Source: Candidatus Hydrogenedentota bacterium
GTDB taxonomy: Bacteria; Hydrogenedentota; Hydrogenedentia; Hydrogenedentales; SLHB01
DNA length: 64,000 nt
Assembly (NCBI GenBank): GCA_029552745.1
Contig: JAKPDK010000184.1
Span: 62,001 to 126,000, forward strand
Direction: 5' to 3'
The position numbers and the translations under genes are program-made. Shown here piece by piece: positions 25,485 through 34,724 of the stretch. Under the pieces are notes generated by a model. That model saw nothing but the letters and a program-made list of their open reading frames with translations. It ran no database searches and was not told the origin of the DNA. Each line of letters opens with the position of its first letter. Position 1 is the stretch's first letter.

Positions 25485-26867
25485 ATGAGAGTGCCAAACC
25501 TAACTGCGACGTTGGAGACAGCCCCGGTAATTATCTTGGAAGAACTCCAAAAGGGTGCCATTCGCCATTCGTTTCTTAAGCAGATAGAACTACCCATCCA
25601 ACCTCTAGACCTTGTTTCATGGCTTGCCTCTCGCAGGGAAATCCCAAAATTGTACTGGGCAACACGGTCCGGACAATATGAAACCGCTGGCGTCGAAAGC
25701 GCGTACGAAATACGCTCCGAAATCACCTCTAAAGAAGAATTCTTACGTGATCTTTCCATATTCCAACAAAAAGCGGAAGGTATATCATCTTTTGTTGCCA
25801 TCGCTTTCGATAGCTCCAACGGTATTGACAAGACGTGGAACGGTTTTGGATGCGCCAGAATCATCGTCCCCCGAGTTGAAATCCGTCGAAAAGAAAACCG
25901 TTTCACTTTGGTATTCACCTGTACCGGCGATGAAGCCAGCAATGGTACTATGCAGAAGCTTGTAAACAAGTACTTTCCAAATCAAGAGAACCGCGACATA
26001 GTTCCGTCGTCCTATAATCCACCTCTTACATGCACTCATGAACCCGATTTCCAGAACTGGCAACAAGACGTTGAAAAATCGCTGGACCTCATCCGACGAG
26101 GCGTGCTTAAGAAGATTGTACTCGCACGCAAGACCACCGTGCGTTTTTCTGAGGATTTGGATCCCTTGGAGGTATTTCGGCAATTCGCCCTTATGACTCC
26201 CCGTTGTTTCAAGTTCTATCTGCAAGAAACGACAAGGTCTGCTTTCTTTGCGGCATCTCCGGAACGCCTGTATAAGAGACGCCACCGCTTTATTCAAACG
26301 GAGGCATTGGCTGGAACACGTCCGCGTCATTCACACCGCAAAGAAGATCAAGCCCTTAAACGCGAGCTCATTCAGGATGCTAAAGAGCAACTCGAACACG
26401 CCGTCGTAGTCGAAATGATCCAGTCTCGTCTGGCTGCGCTTTGCGAGTCTCTCCGAGTCGACCGCGACCCGCAACTTATGCGGCTGCCTGGTTGTCAACA
26501 TCTATACACGAGATTCTCGGGCTTGCTTCATGAAGGCGTAAAGGACATCGCGATTTTAACGGCACTTCATCCAACTCCCGCTGTTGGCGGTTTCCCAGCG
26601 GATGAGGCTTTAAGACAAATCCGTTCCATAGAGCCGTTCTCTCGCGGGTTCTATGCCGGACCGGTCGGTATTTTGAGTCAAGAAGAATCGGAGTTTGCTG
26701 TAGGGATTCGCTCAGCCGTTATCCAAGGTGACCAATTGCACCTGTTCGCGGGAGCCGGTATCGTCGAAGGATCAAAACCAGAACAGGAATGGCTGGAACT
26801 AGACACGAAACTGTCCACATATTCAAACCTCTTTGAACAAATCCATGCAAGATTTGAAAAACCTTAA
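25485..26867 (+). CDS. menF: Isochorismate synthase MenF
   Basis: 460 aa, chorismate-binding enzyme. C-terminal signatures include KIVLARKTTVRF, FFAASPERLYKR, TEALAGTRPR, the LHPTPAVGGFP loop and the Mg-binding Glu residues near HAVVVEMIQ. It turns chorismate into isochorismate, the first committed step of menaquinone synthesis. The N-terminal ~150 residues are variable, as in the family. It sits between ubiE and menD, and its stop overlaps the menD start by 23 bases, suggesting coupled translation. Confidence 0.93.
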   Translation: MRVPNLTATLETAPVIILEELQKGAIRHSFLKQIELPIQPLDLVSWLASRREIPKLYWATRSGQYETAGVESAYEIRSEITSKEEFLRDLSIFQQKAEGISSFVAIAFDSSNGIDKTWNGFGCARIIVPRVEIRRKENRFTLVFTCTGDEASNGTMQKLVNKYFPNQENRDIVPSSYNPPLTCTHEPDFQNWQQDVEKSLDLIRRGVLKKIVLARKTTVRFSEDLDPLEVFRQFALMTPRCFKFYLQETTRSAFFAASPERLYKRRHRFIQTEALAGTRPRHSHRKEDQALKRELIQDAKEQLEHAVVVEMIQSRLAALCESLRVDRDPQLMRLPGCQHLYTRFSGLLHEGVKDIAILTALHPTPAVGGFPADEALRQIRSIEPFSRGFYAGPVGILSQEESEFAVGIRSAVIQGDQLHLFAGAGIVEGSKPEQEWLELDTKLSTYSNLFEQIHARFEKP

Positions 26868-28647
26868 TTACGAGTGGGCGCGGTTCATCGTCGAAGAATT
26901 GGCGCGAACCGGTGTACACATGTTCTTTATTTCCCCGGGGGCACGAAGTGCGCCATTGACTGCAGCTGTTGCGGCGAATCAACGTGTCAAAACTGTTGTC
27001 CACTATGACGAACGCGGCGCGGCCTTCTGCGCCCTGGGCTACGCTAAATCCACCAAAAGCCCCGCTGCGTTGATCTGTACATCGGGGACAGCCACAGCCA
27101 ATTATTTCCCCGCGGTTATCGAGGCTTCCTACGCCAATGTTCCCCTCATTATCCTTACCGCAGATAGACCGCCGGAACTCATCGACTCGGGTGCTAATCA
27201 AACCATACGACAACACGGTCTTTACGGAGAACATGTTCGCTTTGCCATTACATTGGCTTGTCCCACTTCGTCCGTGCCTCCGGAAACCCTTCTCACCGCG
27301 ATCGACGACGCTGTACGCAGAGCTTTGAAACCGAAGCCCGGGCCTGTACACATCAATTGCCCGTTTAGGGAACCTTTGCTTTTTACATCTAAACCCGAAT
27401 CCTACCCCGTACGGTCGAAAAATTCCCGTCAATGGCAATCAGGTACGGCGCCTTTCACAACCTGGTTACCACACGCTACGAACGTTTCAAGTCTTCCAAT
27501 TGACAAGGAAGTGCAAGAAATCGCCGACTCACTTTCCAAAACACAAAAAGGTCTTGTGATTGCCGGACATCTCTCGTCACGGGCGGAGCGCGAGGCTGTG
27601 GTCGCAATTGCAGAGACAATCCAATGGCCTATTTTCCCCGACATTTGTTCCGGCTTACGACTCGGAACCCAACACGAGTTGCTGTTCCCCTATTATGACC
27701 TTGTATTGGACTCCAAGGACTGGAGCAGAGAATTCACGCCCGATGCCGTACTTCATGTTGGTGGCGCGCTAACAAGCAAACGTCTCTTGTCATTTCTCAA
27801 GGCGTCCGCCCCAAAAACGTATTTGCAAATTTGTACCGAGATTTCCAGATATGATCCATTAGGTATGGTGACACACCGCATCGATGCCGAAATCCCACCA
27901 TTCGTGGAACTGGTTCTCCGCCACGTCGGAAAAAAACAAAAAAAGTCCCACAGAAAACTTTATAAAACGGTGCCGACAAGAGGTGTCCCCATGGTTCAGA
28001 CGCTTTCTCTCGTCGTAGAGCACAAGCTCGACGAATTAATGGAAGAGAGAGAGGAAATAACCGAACCTGCTGTGTGCCGCGCGCTCTCAAAACTTGTCCC
28101 GGAAAACCACAACCTATTCTTGGGAAACAGCTTACCCATCCGCGAGATGGACACCTTCGGCTCCAATCGGGGAAGCTCCGTCTCTGTATTCGCCAACCGC
28201 GGAGCAAGCGGCATTGACGGGAACATCGCCACTGCCGTAGGAATTGCCAAGGGGACTTCTTCCGGTGTTACGGTTTTACTGGGCGACTTGGCGTTTTTGC
28301 ACGACCTCAATTCCCTCGCCCTTCTGAAAACAATACGCACACCTTTTGTGATCATCGTACTAAACAATGACGGTGGAGGAATTTTTCATTTTTTGGACGT
28401 GGCGAAATTACGCGGGGATTTTGAACCCTACTTTGTAACCCCCCATGGAATGACCTTTTCTCCTGCAGCAGACCTGTTCGACCTGGGATATTTCTGCCCA
28501 AAAACGCTGACAGAGTTCCGCAAAATCTATCAAAAAATGTCAGCCGCGCCTCATGCCTCAATTATTGAGGTCCGCACGAACAGAGAGGAGACCGTCAAGA
28601 TCCATGAGCGATGGCGCACCGAAATTCTCCGTGCCCTTCCCCGATAA
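26845..28647 (+). CDS. menD: SEPHCHC synthase MenD (thiamine diphosphate enzyme)
   Basis: 600 aa. The N-terminal domain has FFISPGARSAPLTAAV and HYDERGAAFCALGYAKS (Glu of the ThDP site), a CTSGTATANYFPAVIEAS segment and DRPPELIDSGANQTI. The C-terminal domain has NRGASGIDGNIATAVGIA and VLLGDLAFLHDLNSL, with IVLNNDGGGIFHFL completing the ThDP/Mg motif. It joins isochorismate and 2-oxoglutarate. The ATG at 26845 is preferred to a TTG four codons earlier. menH, menC, menE, menB and menA are not adjacent; a tRNA-Ser gene lies convergent 10 bases after the stop. Confidence 0.95.
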   Translation: MQDLKNLNYEWARFIVEELARTGVHMFFISPGARSAPLTAAVAANQRVKTVVHYDERGAAFCALGYAKSTKSPAALICTSGTATANYFPAVIEASYANVPLIILTADRPPELIDSGANQTIRQHGLYGEHVRFAITLACPTSSVPPETLLTAIDDAVRRALKPKPGPVHINCPFREPLLFTSKPESYPVRSKNSRQWQSGTAPFTTWLPHATNVSSLPIDKEVQEIADSLSKTQKGLVIAGHLSSRAEREAVVAIAETIQWPIFPDICSGLRLGTQHELLFPYYDLVLDSKDWSREFTPDAVLHVGGALTSKRLLSFLKASAPKTYLQICTEISRYDPLGMVTHRIDAEIPPFVELVLRHVGKKQKKSHRKLYKTVPTRGVPMVQTLSLVVEHKLDELMEEREEITEPAVCRALSKLVPENHNLFLGNSLPIREMDTFGSNRGSSVSVFANRGASGIDGNIATAVGIAKGTSSGVTVLLGDLAFLHDLNSLALLKTIRTPFVIIVLNNDGGGIFHFLDVAKLRGDFEPYFVTPHGMTFSPAADLFDLGYFCPKTLTEFRKIYQKMSAAPHASIIEVRTNREETVKIHERWRTEILRALPR

Positions 28648-28657
28648 CAATGAAAAG

Positions 28658-28751
<94 letters not shown>

Positions 28752-28875
28752 GCTGGGTCAGTGTTACAATACCACGCAAGGCATACTATATGCAAAATGC
28801 ATATGACATGGATAAAGAAAACGCCGGCATCCTCTACTGAGTTATATTCAAGATGCTCTTCATTCTTTTGGTGTT

Positions 28876-29322
28876 TTAGTAAAAATCCCCGCTACGAAGA
28901 ATCTTCCCCTTTTCCTCTTGCTCCATCTCGACAAGACATAGAAGCGTAGAACGTAATTCCGGATGATCTGTGCGCTCAACGAGTTCTTTCAAACTCTTTT
29001 CTAATTCCTCGCCGATCAAGATTGCCGCATCCATAATCTCATCGCGGGAAACATTGTTGTCAGTGGGAACATGGTGCAAAAGTTTGGAAAGATCAAAATC
29101 CGGCGCACACTTTACCCAAGATTCGCGCAGAGACTTGGGCGCCGTGTGAGCGTATTCGTGAATACAATGCTCCATGTACTGTTCCATACGACATAGATGG
29201 GCAAAGAATAGCTTCGCATCTTCGCGGGTAGCAGCAACACTGCACTCGGAATAACGTTCGGACAAGCACCGATGCAGCTCTGCTAACTCGTGCAATAGAT
29301 CATCCAGCCGTTTCGGTCCCAT
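28876..29322 (-). CDS. Helical hypothetical protein
   Basis: 148 aa, almost entirely helical and acidic, without a signal or membrane segment. Repeated H/E positions in helices (ELAELHRCLSERYSE, LCRMEQYMEHCIHEYAH, LVEMEQEEKGK) recall small ferritin-like four-helix proteins, and the last helix resembles the E-x-E-E metal helices of rubrerythrins. No clean ExxH pair is seen, so metal binding is speculative. GGGGGAA lies seven bases before the ATG. The gene is isolated between tRNA-Ser and the mta genes. Confidence 0.6.
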   Translation of the reverse strand: MGPKRLDDLLHELAELHRCLSERYSECSVAATREDAKLFFAHLCRMEQYMEHCIHEYAHTAPKSLRESWVKCAPDFDLSKLLHHVPTDNNVSRDEIMDAAILIGEELEKSLKELVERTDHPELRSTLLCLVEMEQEEKGKILRSGDFY

Positions 29323-29670
29323 ATTTGTTCCCCCAAAGTTTTCACTCGGGAACCAGAAACCACTTTCGCCACTTCAAGTCTACCACACGGGAAAGAATTT
29401 GCCAAGAGCATAACATATCCGTAAAACAGTGCTGGTAATTCTCGAGGTATGCCCCAAAGAATCGCACAAGAGTTTCATCAATCACGTGTAAAGAAGCGGA
29501 TTTCCCAGCATAGGCGATGCAAGACGAGGATGGCATTCCCCCAGAAGACGCTTCATCGCCCCACTTGTCATCGTGGGGAGAAGAGCCTTCGTAAGGACTA
29601 AGCAATTTCCTCCCTCGCAAAGAACGAAAAGCCCGACGAAACCTCCGACAGACAAAATAGACTCAACCGA
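29323..29670. other. Intergenic region, no gene recognised
   Basis: 348 bases between the helical protein gene and mtaB. One open frame of 92 codons (29342-29620, minus) has no recognisable domain or convincing ribosome site, and I do not call it. No terminator hairpin with a T run was seen after mtaB. Confidence 0.4.
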
Positions 29671-31035
29671 TCAAAGCCCATACTCACTTGGAATAAAGTC
29701 CGGATAAAACGCAGCGTAGTGATCGACCGCCTTGCCTGAACTTGACTGTACCGGTTCAAGCCCAAGCTTCATCTGGTCCAGCCAAACGAGTTCCGACTCG
29801 GGCACTTGGCTCGTCCCGTTTGCTACCGCCTCTTCAATGATGGCTATCGCTTCTACAGCCGCGCGCAATGCCCGCTCCAGATAGTCTTCACTGGAAATAA
29901 TGGCGCGTGAAATTCGAATCACCGATTCCGGTGCGAGCATGAGTGCCTCCACGCTTGTCCGCACATCCGATGAAACCAAAAGGTCGCGCAGCACACGTTC
30001 CTGACCATGTCGTCGAGATTCATTTAATAGTTTGCAGTCGTACCAAAGCTCCTCCAGACATACCTCCGGCGAGTATCCTCCGAAAAGCCGCACGTAAGGT
30101 ACCGACTCGTTGCTCCAGAGGTCGCAGCAACTCATTGCAACGTTCCCGATTCGACTGGAATGGGCACAAGCTGCGGACTTGCCCTCCATGGCGATGGGAA
30201 TTCCCGCAATCGCCTTCAGCATAGGACCTTCGTAGGCGCAGTCTTTATCGGGTCCCGTTGCGCCACATTCCACAGCAACAAGCGAACGTGCCGCTCCCAC
30301 CGCACGTACCATCGCCGCAAAAACTGTCGGTATCATCCGTTTGTTGGCAAGTTGCATCGCCGTGTTGGCAAAACCGCACGCTGCGTCGCCCCCAGCGATC
30401 TTCCCATGCTTCTTGGCTATCGAAACAATCTTTTCCCAAAGAAACGCCATATCTCGCGACGCCAACTCCCCCAAAGCAAAAACCACCCCACCGGAGTCGC
30501 ACATCAAAAGCGCAGGGTCGTGCACCTCTTTGCCACCGGTAGATTCTATCGCCAAGATGTCAGCGTACGGCGCACACCGCTCAAATGACTCCAGTACCAA
30601 GCTTGTCTCTGTGCTTGTCCGGTTACGGGGCGGCCTAACGCGATCGCGGATATCCGCAATGGTCATGCGCAATGCCGCATGAACCCCTTTATCTTCATAT
30701 TGTTGGATAGCTTCGCGGGTCACGCGAGCGATACGTTCACCCCACTCGGGGTAGGCTGTCATCTCAAACACCTGCTCAACTTCAATGACAAAATGCTCGA
30801 TACCGAGCCGAGCGGCGCGTTCCAACGCTCCCTTCGCCATCTCTCCATATACATGCTCCACTTGGTCCATCGTGGCGTGACTTACTTCAGAGCCGTGTGG
30901 CAAGATGTAGTTCAACTCCGGAAACGTTTCTCCCGCCCCAACCACAAATCCCGGCTTTACTTCGACGGGATTCGGCGAAACTCCGAAAACCAACTCATCC
31001 GCTTTGGATATCGCCAAACTGCTGAACTTTTTCAT
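29671..31035 (-). CDS. mtaB: Methanol--corrinoid protein methyltransferase MtaB
   Basis: 454 aa, close to archaeal MtaB length. It begins KKFSSLAISKADELVFGVSP, as in the family, and has the zinc-site region GGDAACGFANTAMQLANK and the signature VAVECGATGPDKDCAYEGP followed by IAMEGKSAACAHSS. MtaB cleaves the methanol C-O bond with zinc and passes the methyl group to the Co(I) corrinoid of MtaC. AAAGGGG eight bases upstream fixes the start. An intrinsic terminator separates it from mtaC, so it probably has its own promoter or depends on read-through. In a bacterium the final methyl acceptor is expected to be tetrahydrofolate rather than coenzyme M. Confidence 0.92.
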   Translation of the reverse strand: MKKFSSLAISKADELVFGVSPNPVEVKPGFVVGAGETFPELNYILPHGSEVSHATMDQVEHVYGEMAKGALERAARLGIEHFVIEVEQVFEMTAYPEWGERIARVTREAIQQYEDKGVHAALRMTIADIRDRVRPPRNRTSTETSLVLESFERCAPYADILAIESTGGKEVHDPALLMCDSGGVVFALGELASRDMAFLWEKIVSIAKKHGKIAGGDAACGFANTAMQLANKRMIPTVFAAMVRAVGAARSLVAVECGATGPDKDCAYEGPMLKAIAGIPIAMEGKSAACAHSSRIGNVAMSCCDLWSNESVPYVRLFGGYSPEVCLEELWYDCKLLNESRRHGQERVLRDLLVSSDVRTSVEALMLAPESVIRISRAIISSEDYLERALRAAVEAIAIIEEAVANGTSQVPESELVWLDQMKLGLEPVQSSSGKAVDHYAAFYPDFIPSEYGL

Positions 31036-31126
31036 GGTAGCCCCTTTCCATGCGCTTTTGGCTTTTAAAGAACACACCAAGTCTTAACAGACATAACATG
31101 TGACTGCTCTCTGTTATTCCGTGGAG

Positions 31127-31162
31127 AAAAAAAAGCCGAATCCACAATTTATGGACTCGGCT
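31127..31162 (-). terminator. Intrinsic terminator after mtaC
   Basis: Minus strand: an 11-bp stem AGCCGAGTCCA / TGGATTCGGCT with one mismatched pair and a 7-base loop, followed by eight T residues. It lies 21 bases after the mtaC stop and 92 bases before the mtaB start. Confidence 0.8.
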
Positions 31163-31183
31163 CTACGTTAAGACTAGAAAAAC

Positions 31184-31852
31184 CTAGTTGGTGCGATTAA
31201 GGAATTCTAAAGCGCCTTGCGGATCGGGCGAATAGGCGTCGGCGCCGATTTTGTCGGCGAATTCTTGCGTCAGCGGCGCACCTCCAACAATAACTTTCGT
31301 GCCCGGCATCGCTTCCTTCACCAGCTTGACCGTCTTCTCCATATTAATCATGGTGGTTGTCAGCAACGCACTTAGCCCCACGCTGGCGCCCGGATTCTGC
31401 TTCACCGCGTCCACAAACTTCTCAGGAGAAACGTCAACGCCGAGGTCGACAACCTTGTAACCACCCCCTTCAATCACCATGGCCACCAGATTCTTGCCGA
31501 TGTCATGCAAGTCTCCCTGGACCGTACCAATAATGAAGGTCCCCCGATGTTTTGCCTCGCCGGAGTCGAAGAATGGACGCAGGTGTTTCATCGCTGCTTG
31601 CATCGCTTTGGCAGCCATCAAGACATCCGGAACAAACACCTCGTTCCTACTGAATTTCTGTCCGATCGCACTCATCCCGACAATTAGCGCTTTTTCGAGA
31701 ATCTCGCTCGCCGGAATACCCTGGTCCAACGCCTTCTTGACCAGTTCATCCGCTCCCTCCTTCCCTTTCATGTCAGGGGGATACGGAGACGCAGCATTCA
31801 CTTTGCCTCGTTCAATACAGGTTGCAATCTCTTTGAGCAATTCCGTTGACAT
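31184..31852 (-). CDS. mtaC: Corrinoid (B12-binding) methyltransferase partner, MtaC type
   Basis: 222 aa. An N-terminal helical B12-cap domain (about 1-90) precedes a Rossmann B12-binding domain with the base-off/His-on motif D-L-H-D-I-G; His116 is the expected lower cobalt ligand. Further B12-loop motifs are VVDLGVDVSPEKF, GLSALLTTTM and VIVGGAPLTQEFADKIGADAY. It carries the methyl group between MtaB and a UroD-family transferase. It lies between the UroD-family genes and mtaB. No RamA-like reductive activase is seen in the window. Confidence 0.93.
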   Translation of the reverse strand: MSTELLKEIATCIERGKVNAASPYPPDMKGKEGADELVKKALDQGIPASEILEKALIVGMSAIGQKFSRNEVFVPDVLMAAKAMQAAMKHLRPFFDSGEAKHRGTFIIGTVQGDLHDIGKNLVAMVIEGGGYKVVDLGVDVSPEKFVDAVKQNPGASVGLSALLTTTMINMEKTVKLVKEAMPGTKVIVGGAPLTQEFADKIGADAYSPDPQGALEFLNRTN

Positions 31853-31883
31853 AGCTGAAACCCCTTCTTCCTAAACGTTTGCC

Positions 31884-32957
31884 TTAATAATGCCCTAATT
31901 CAAGCCCGCGTTCAACAAAAAATCGGTAACTGTCATATTCTACTTGATCCGGGATACTGTGATCCGAATGCAAGGCATAGCCATATCCCCGTTTCACGAT
32001 CGGTATCTTCGACGACAATTCCTGTTCGATTAACCCTTTGTCATTGGAATACAGCACCCGAACATCGATGCCCCCCATGAAGGAAAGTCGATCGCCGAAA
32101 TCCTTATATAACTGTACCAAATCCATTCCCGCCTTCACTTCAATCACTTGCAGGCAATCAATACCCGCCTCTATCATGCCGGGCACCAAGGGCGCCACAT
32201 ACCCGCACGAATGCATGATCACCGGCAACCCCCGGGACTTGGCAAAATCGATCGTTCGTCTATGTCCCGGCAGGATGATGTCTCGATACATGTCCAGCGA
32301 AACAAACGGGCGCGCCTTCAGCCCCATGTCTTCGTAAAACCACACGCCATCGGGATCCCCTTCTTCGGCAAAAAGTATCTCCATAAGACTTACAGTTAGT
32401 TCCGAATAAGTTTTGACCATGTCCTTGATCCAGTCGGGATCCGTCAACATACCCATCAACATGGCTTCATGACCACAGACAGGATGCATCAACTCAAAAA
32501 CGTTCACTCCACTCCAAACAAAAAATCGGCCCTTTTCCCGTGCCGCACGCTTTACATTCCGATATGCTTCAAAATTGATCCGCTCCCGCTGCGGCAACAA
32601 GAACGGCTTGACATGTTCTTCCCACAAACGCCTGTCTTTAACCAAGAAGTCCACATGTTCTGGCGTAGCATCGTGAAGCTTGTGGCGACGCAAAAGCGCA
32701 CCGTTTCCATCACGCGTCAGAATGGTTTCTTCCGTTTCCTCCACCACCTCTGGCTTGAAATCCAGCCGTGCCACTAGATTAAAAGGCCAGCACTCCATCA
32801 AGTCAAACCCAAAATGGTCATCTACCGGCTCCCCTTCCTTCAAATGCCCCTCTCGCGTCCATTTCTTGTGCGTATCCCCCCAGAAATGTTCATAAAGCCC
32901 GATGCGGTCCACCGGCTTTCGGCGCAAAATGTTTTGCATGCGTTCGTAACTAGTCAT
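31884..32957 (-). CDS. UroD/MtaA-family methyltransferase with H-x-C motif
   Basis: 357 aa, uroporphyrinogen-decarboxylase-like TIM barrel. It has MIMHSCGYVAPLVPGM-type sequence (H-S-C, the first two zinc ligands of MtaA-like methyltransferases) and ends near ALHSDHSIPDQVEYDSYRF. In MtaA the third zinc ligand is a Cys at this last place; here Asp or His stands there. Such proteins demethylate the corrinoid or methylate it from another donor; they are not haem enzymes in this setting. The ATG at 32957 has GGAAGGG upstream. It overlaps nothing but lies 23 bases after the preceding UroD-family gene, in the same transcription unit. Confidence 0.8.
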   Translation of the reverse strand: MTSYERMQNILRRKPVDRIGLYEHFWGDTHKKWTREGHLKEGEPVDDHFGFDLMECWPFNLVARLDFKPEVVEETEETILTRDGNGALLRRHKLHDATPEHVDFLVKDRRLWEEHVKPFLLPQRERINFEAYRNVKRAAREKGRFFVWSGVNVFELMHPVCGHEAMLMGMLTDPDWIKDMVKTYSELTVSLMEILFAEEGDPDGVWFYEDMGLKARPFVSLDMYRDIILPGHRRTIDFAKSRGLPVIMHSCGYVAPLVPGMIEAGIDCLQVIEVKAGMDLVQLYKDFGDRLSFMGGIDVRVLYSNDKGLIEQELSSKIPIVKRGYGYALHSDHSIPDQVEYDSYRFFVERGLELGHY

Positions 32958-32980
32958 GATGGCACCCTTCCACAGCACAT

Positions 32981-34228
32981 TTAGTATTTCGGCTCTCCAC
33001 CCACACCGAACCACTCCCGTTTTCTGTCCATATAATGCTTATAATGATCCAACGGTACATCCGCAGGTACACGATGGTCCACAGTTGGGATAAACCCACC
33101 TTGTTCTACGACCGGAAGTATGCGCTGTAGCTCCGCGTCGATTGCCTGCTTCGATTTGATAAGCGCCATCTTGTCCACGCCACCCCACAACCGAATCCGT
33201 TTGCCATACCTTCGACGTAATAAGACCGGATCCGACCCCGCATGAACCTCCACGGGAAACATTGTATTCAACCCATTATCGAGAAAAATCTCCACAACCG
33301 GAAGAATGTTGCCGTCCGTATCCGTAGAATAAATGCAACAACCGTGCGCCACCAGCAAATCGGCGATCCGCCGGTACCACGGTCCCGCCACTCTCCTCAA
33401 CACATCCGGACTCACCACAGGCCCCTGATTAAAACAAAAATCTTCCCATCCTAAGCAAAAGTCCACTTGAAACAACGGCAACACGCGTTCCAACACACCG
33501 CATATACATTCACCAAACGTATTCACAATCTCCTCAAAAAACTCCGGATCTTCATAAGGTAATACCGCAATATGTTCAAAACCAATCAGATTTCTCGGAA
33601 CTCCAATCAGGCTACCACCGGATACCCCTACCGGAAGGTCCGAAGAACGCAAACGTTCCAGGTCTTCCCGAAGCGACACACGACGCAAAATAGACCTGGC
33701 GACAAGACTTGAGATACGCGGTTCTTCACCAGCGGCCCACAAATGCGCATACCGCCTCGGATCGTCCGGGTCTAGCGCTTTTTTGAAGGGCTGCCAGGTC
33801 TCTCGGTTCTTTATCGGAAAATCGAGATAATGCGGGATCGAGCGATCTCCCTTTTTGTTGATTTGAGCGACACATCCCGATTCATCTCGATACGTAATGT
33901 ATTCTTCCGTTTCCTCCAACACCTTATACTCAAACACGGGCGTCAGAGACGTGTTCACCGGCAACCACGTCCAGTTCTCAATACCAAAATACTCGTAAGC
34001 CGTTCTCTCGTCCACCACCCAATCCGGCAGGCCTTGTCGGCGCCAGTTCTCCAAGGTCCGGTCCCAATACCCAAACTCGAAGTTAGGCAGCTTGTCCACC
34101 TCTTGGAAAAACATGACTCGCCGAAAACGTTCACGAACACTCAGTTTATTGTCCGATACCTTTTGGGAACCATCCCCCGTCCAGACCCGTTTTCTCATTG
34201 ACGCCATGCTGAAATCTTCTGCATCCAT
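32981..34228 (-). CDS. Second UroD-family protein, lacking the H-x-C zinc motif
   Basis: 415 aa, longer than its neighbour at 31884-32957. The barrel is recognisable by SVRERFRRVMFFQEVDKLPNF at the start, the IYSTDTDGN segment and the closing GGFIPTVDHRVPADVPLDHY. Where MtaA-like proteins have H-S-C-G this one has YSTDTDGN, so the classical zinc site is missing; an AHGCC sequence lies just before. The role is uncertain: a methyltransferase for another substrate, or a subunit partner of the second UroD protein. GAGG seven bases upstream supports ATG 34228. It is the first gene of the methyl-transfer operon. Confidence 0.78.
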   Translation of the reverse strand: MDAEDFSMASMRKRVWTGDGSQKVSDNKLSVRERFRRVMFFQEVDKLPNFEFGYWDRTLENWRRQGLPDWVVDERTAYEYFGIENWTWLPVNTSLTPVFEYKVLEETEEYITYRDESGCVAQINKKGDRSIPHYLDFPIKNRETWQPFKKALDPDDPRRYAHLWAAGEEPRISSLVARSILRRVSLREDLERLRSSDLPVGVSGGSLIGVPRNLIGFEHIAVLPYEDPEFFEEIVNTFGECICGVLERVLPLFQVDFCLGWEDFCFNQGPVVSPDVLRRVAGPWYRRIADLLVAHGCCIYSTDTDGNILPVVEIFLDNGLNTMFPVEVHAGSDPVLLRRRYGKRIRLWGGVDKMALIKSKQAIDAELQRILPVVEQGGFIPTVDHRVPADVPLDHYKHYMDRKREWFGVGGEPKY

Positions 34229-34724
34229 AGACAACCTCTATTATGCCGTTGGATATGCCTCTTTCTAATCAAGAGATCACGCTATGCTACTTGTCTAAAC
34301 AACGCGATGCAAACCAATGCACTCGTCTGGTATCCTCATCGCTGCACCACGTTCCCATGCGCTACATCCCCCCGGTGTCATTGCGAGGAGCCCCGAAGGG
34401 GCGACGCGGCAATCCCCTCGGCTGTCCGGAGAGTACCACACCCCTGCTCCACGTCCCCTCTGCGCTACGCGGACAAGGGGATTGCTTCGTCGCTTCGAAG
34501 ACTCCGCTCCTCGCAATGACAACCGGTCGTATAAGCCTAGTCTTCCTCGTCGATGCAGTGCCAAAGGTTTATGAATTTATGCAAACAATGCATACATTCT
34601 TGCGATGTATAGCCTCTTTGCTCCTTTCGGGAAAGCCTAAGGAATCGCATTTCCTTCCACATAATCTTGCATCTCGCTGCAAACTCTCGTACCATGAAGA
34701 TAATCTAATGAAGGTGGATGTTTT
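34229..34724. other. Divergent intergenic region holding repeat copy 3
   Basis: About 500 bases between the methyl-transfer operon and a lipoprotein gene. It contains the inverted-repeat element at 34376-34521. No B12 riboswitch fold, promoter consensus or additional gene was recognised. Confidence 0.5.
34376..34521 (-). repeat. Intergenic inverted-repeat element, copy 3 (inverted)
   Basis: 146 bp with ends TGTCATTGCGAGGAGC and GCTCCTCGCAATGACA. The GCGACGAAGCAATCC arm is on the right here (as its complement GGGATTGCTTCGTCGCTTCG), so this copy is reversed relative to copies 1, 2, 4 and 5. Its left arm carries the CCCCGAAGGGG mini-hairpin that copy 1 has on its right. Confidence 0.88.

Noticed and set aside
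29342-29620. 92-codon frame on the minus strand before the helical protein gene
   Set aside because: Trp/Arg/Ser-rich peptide with no recognised pattern and no ribosome site; may still be real but is not supported.
34229-34377. Possible cobalamin riboswitch upstream of the methyl-transfer operon
   Set aside because: No B12-box sequence or plausible fold was seen; the region is short and largely the repeat element.
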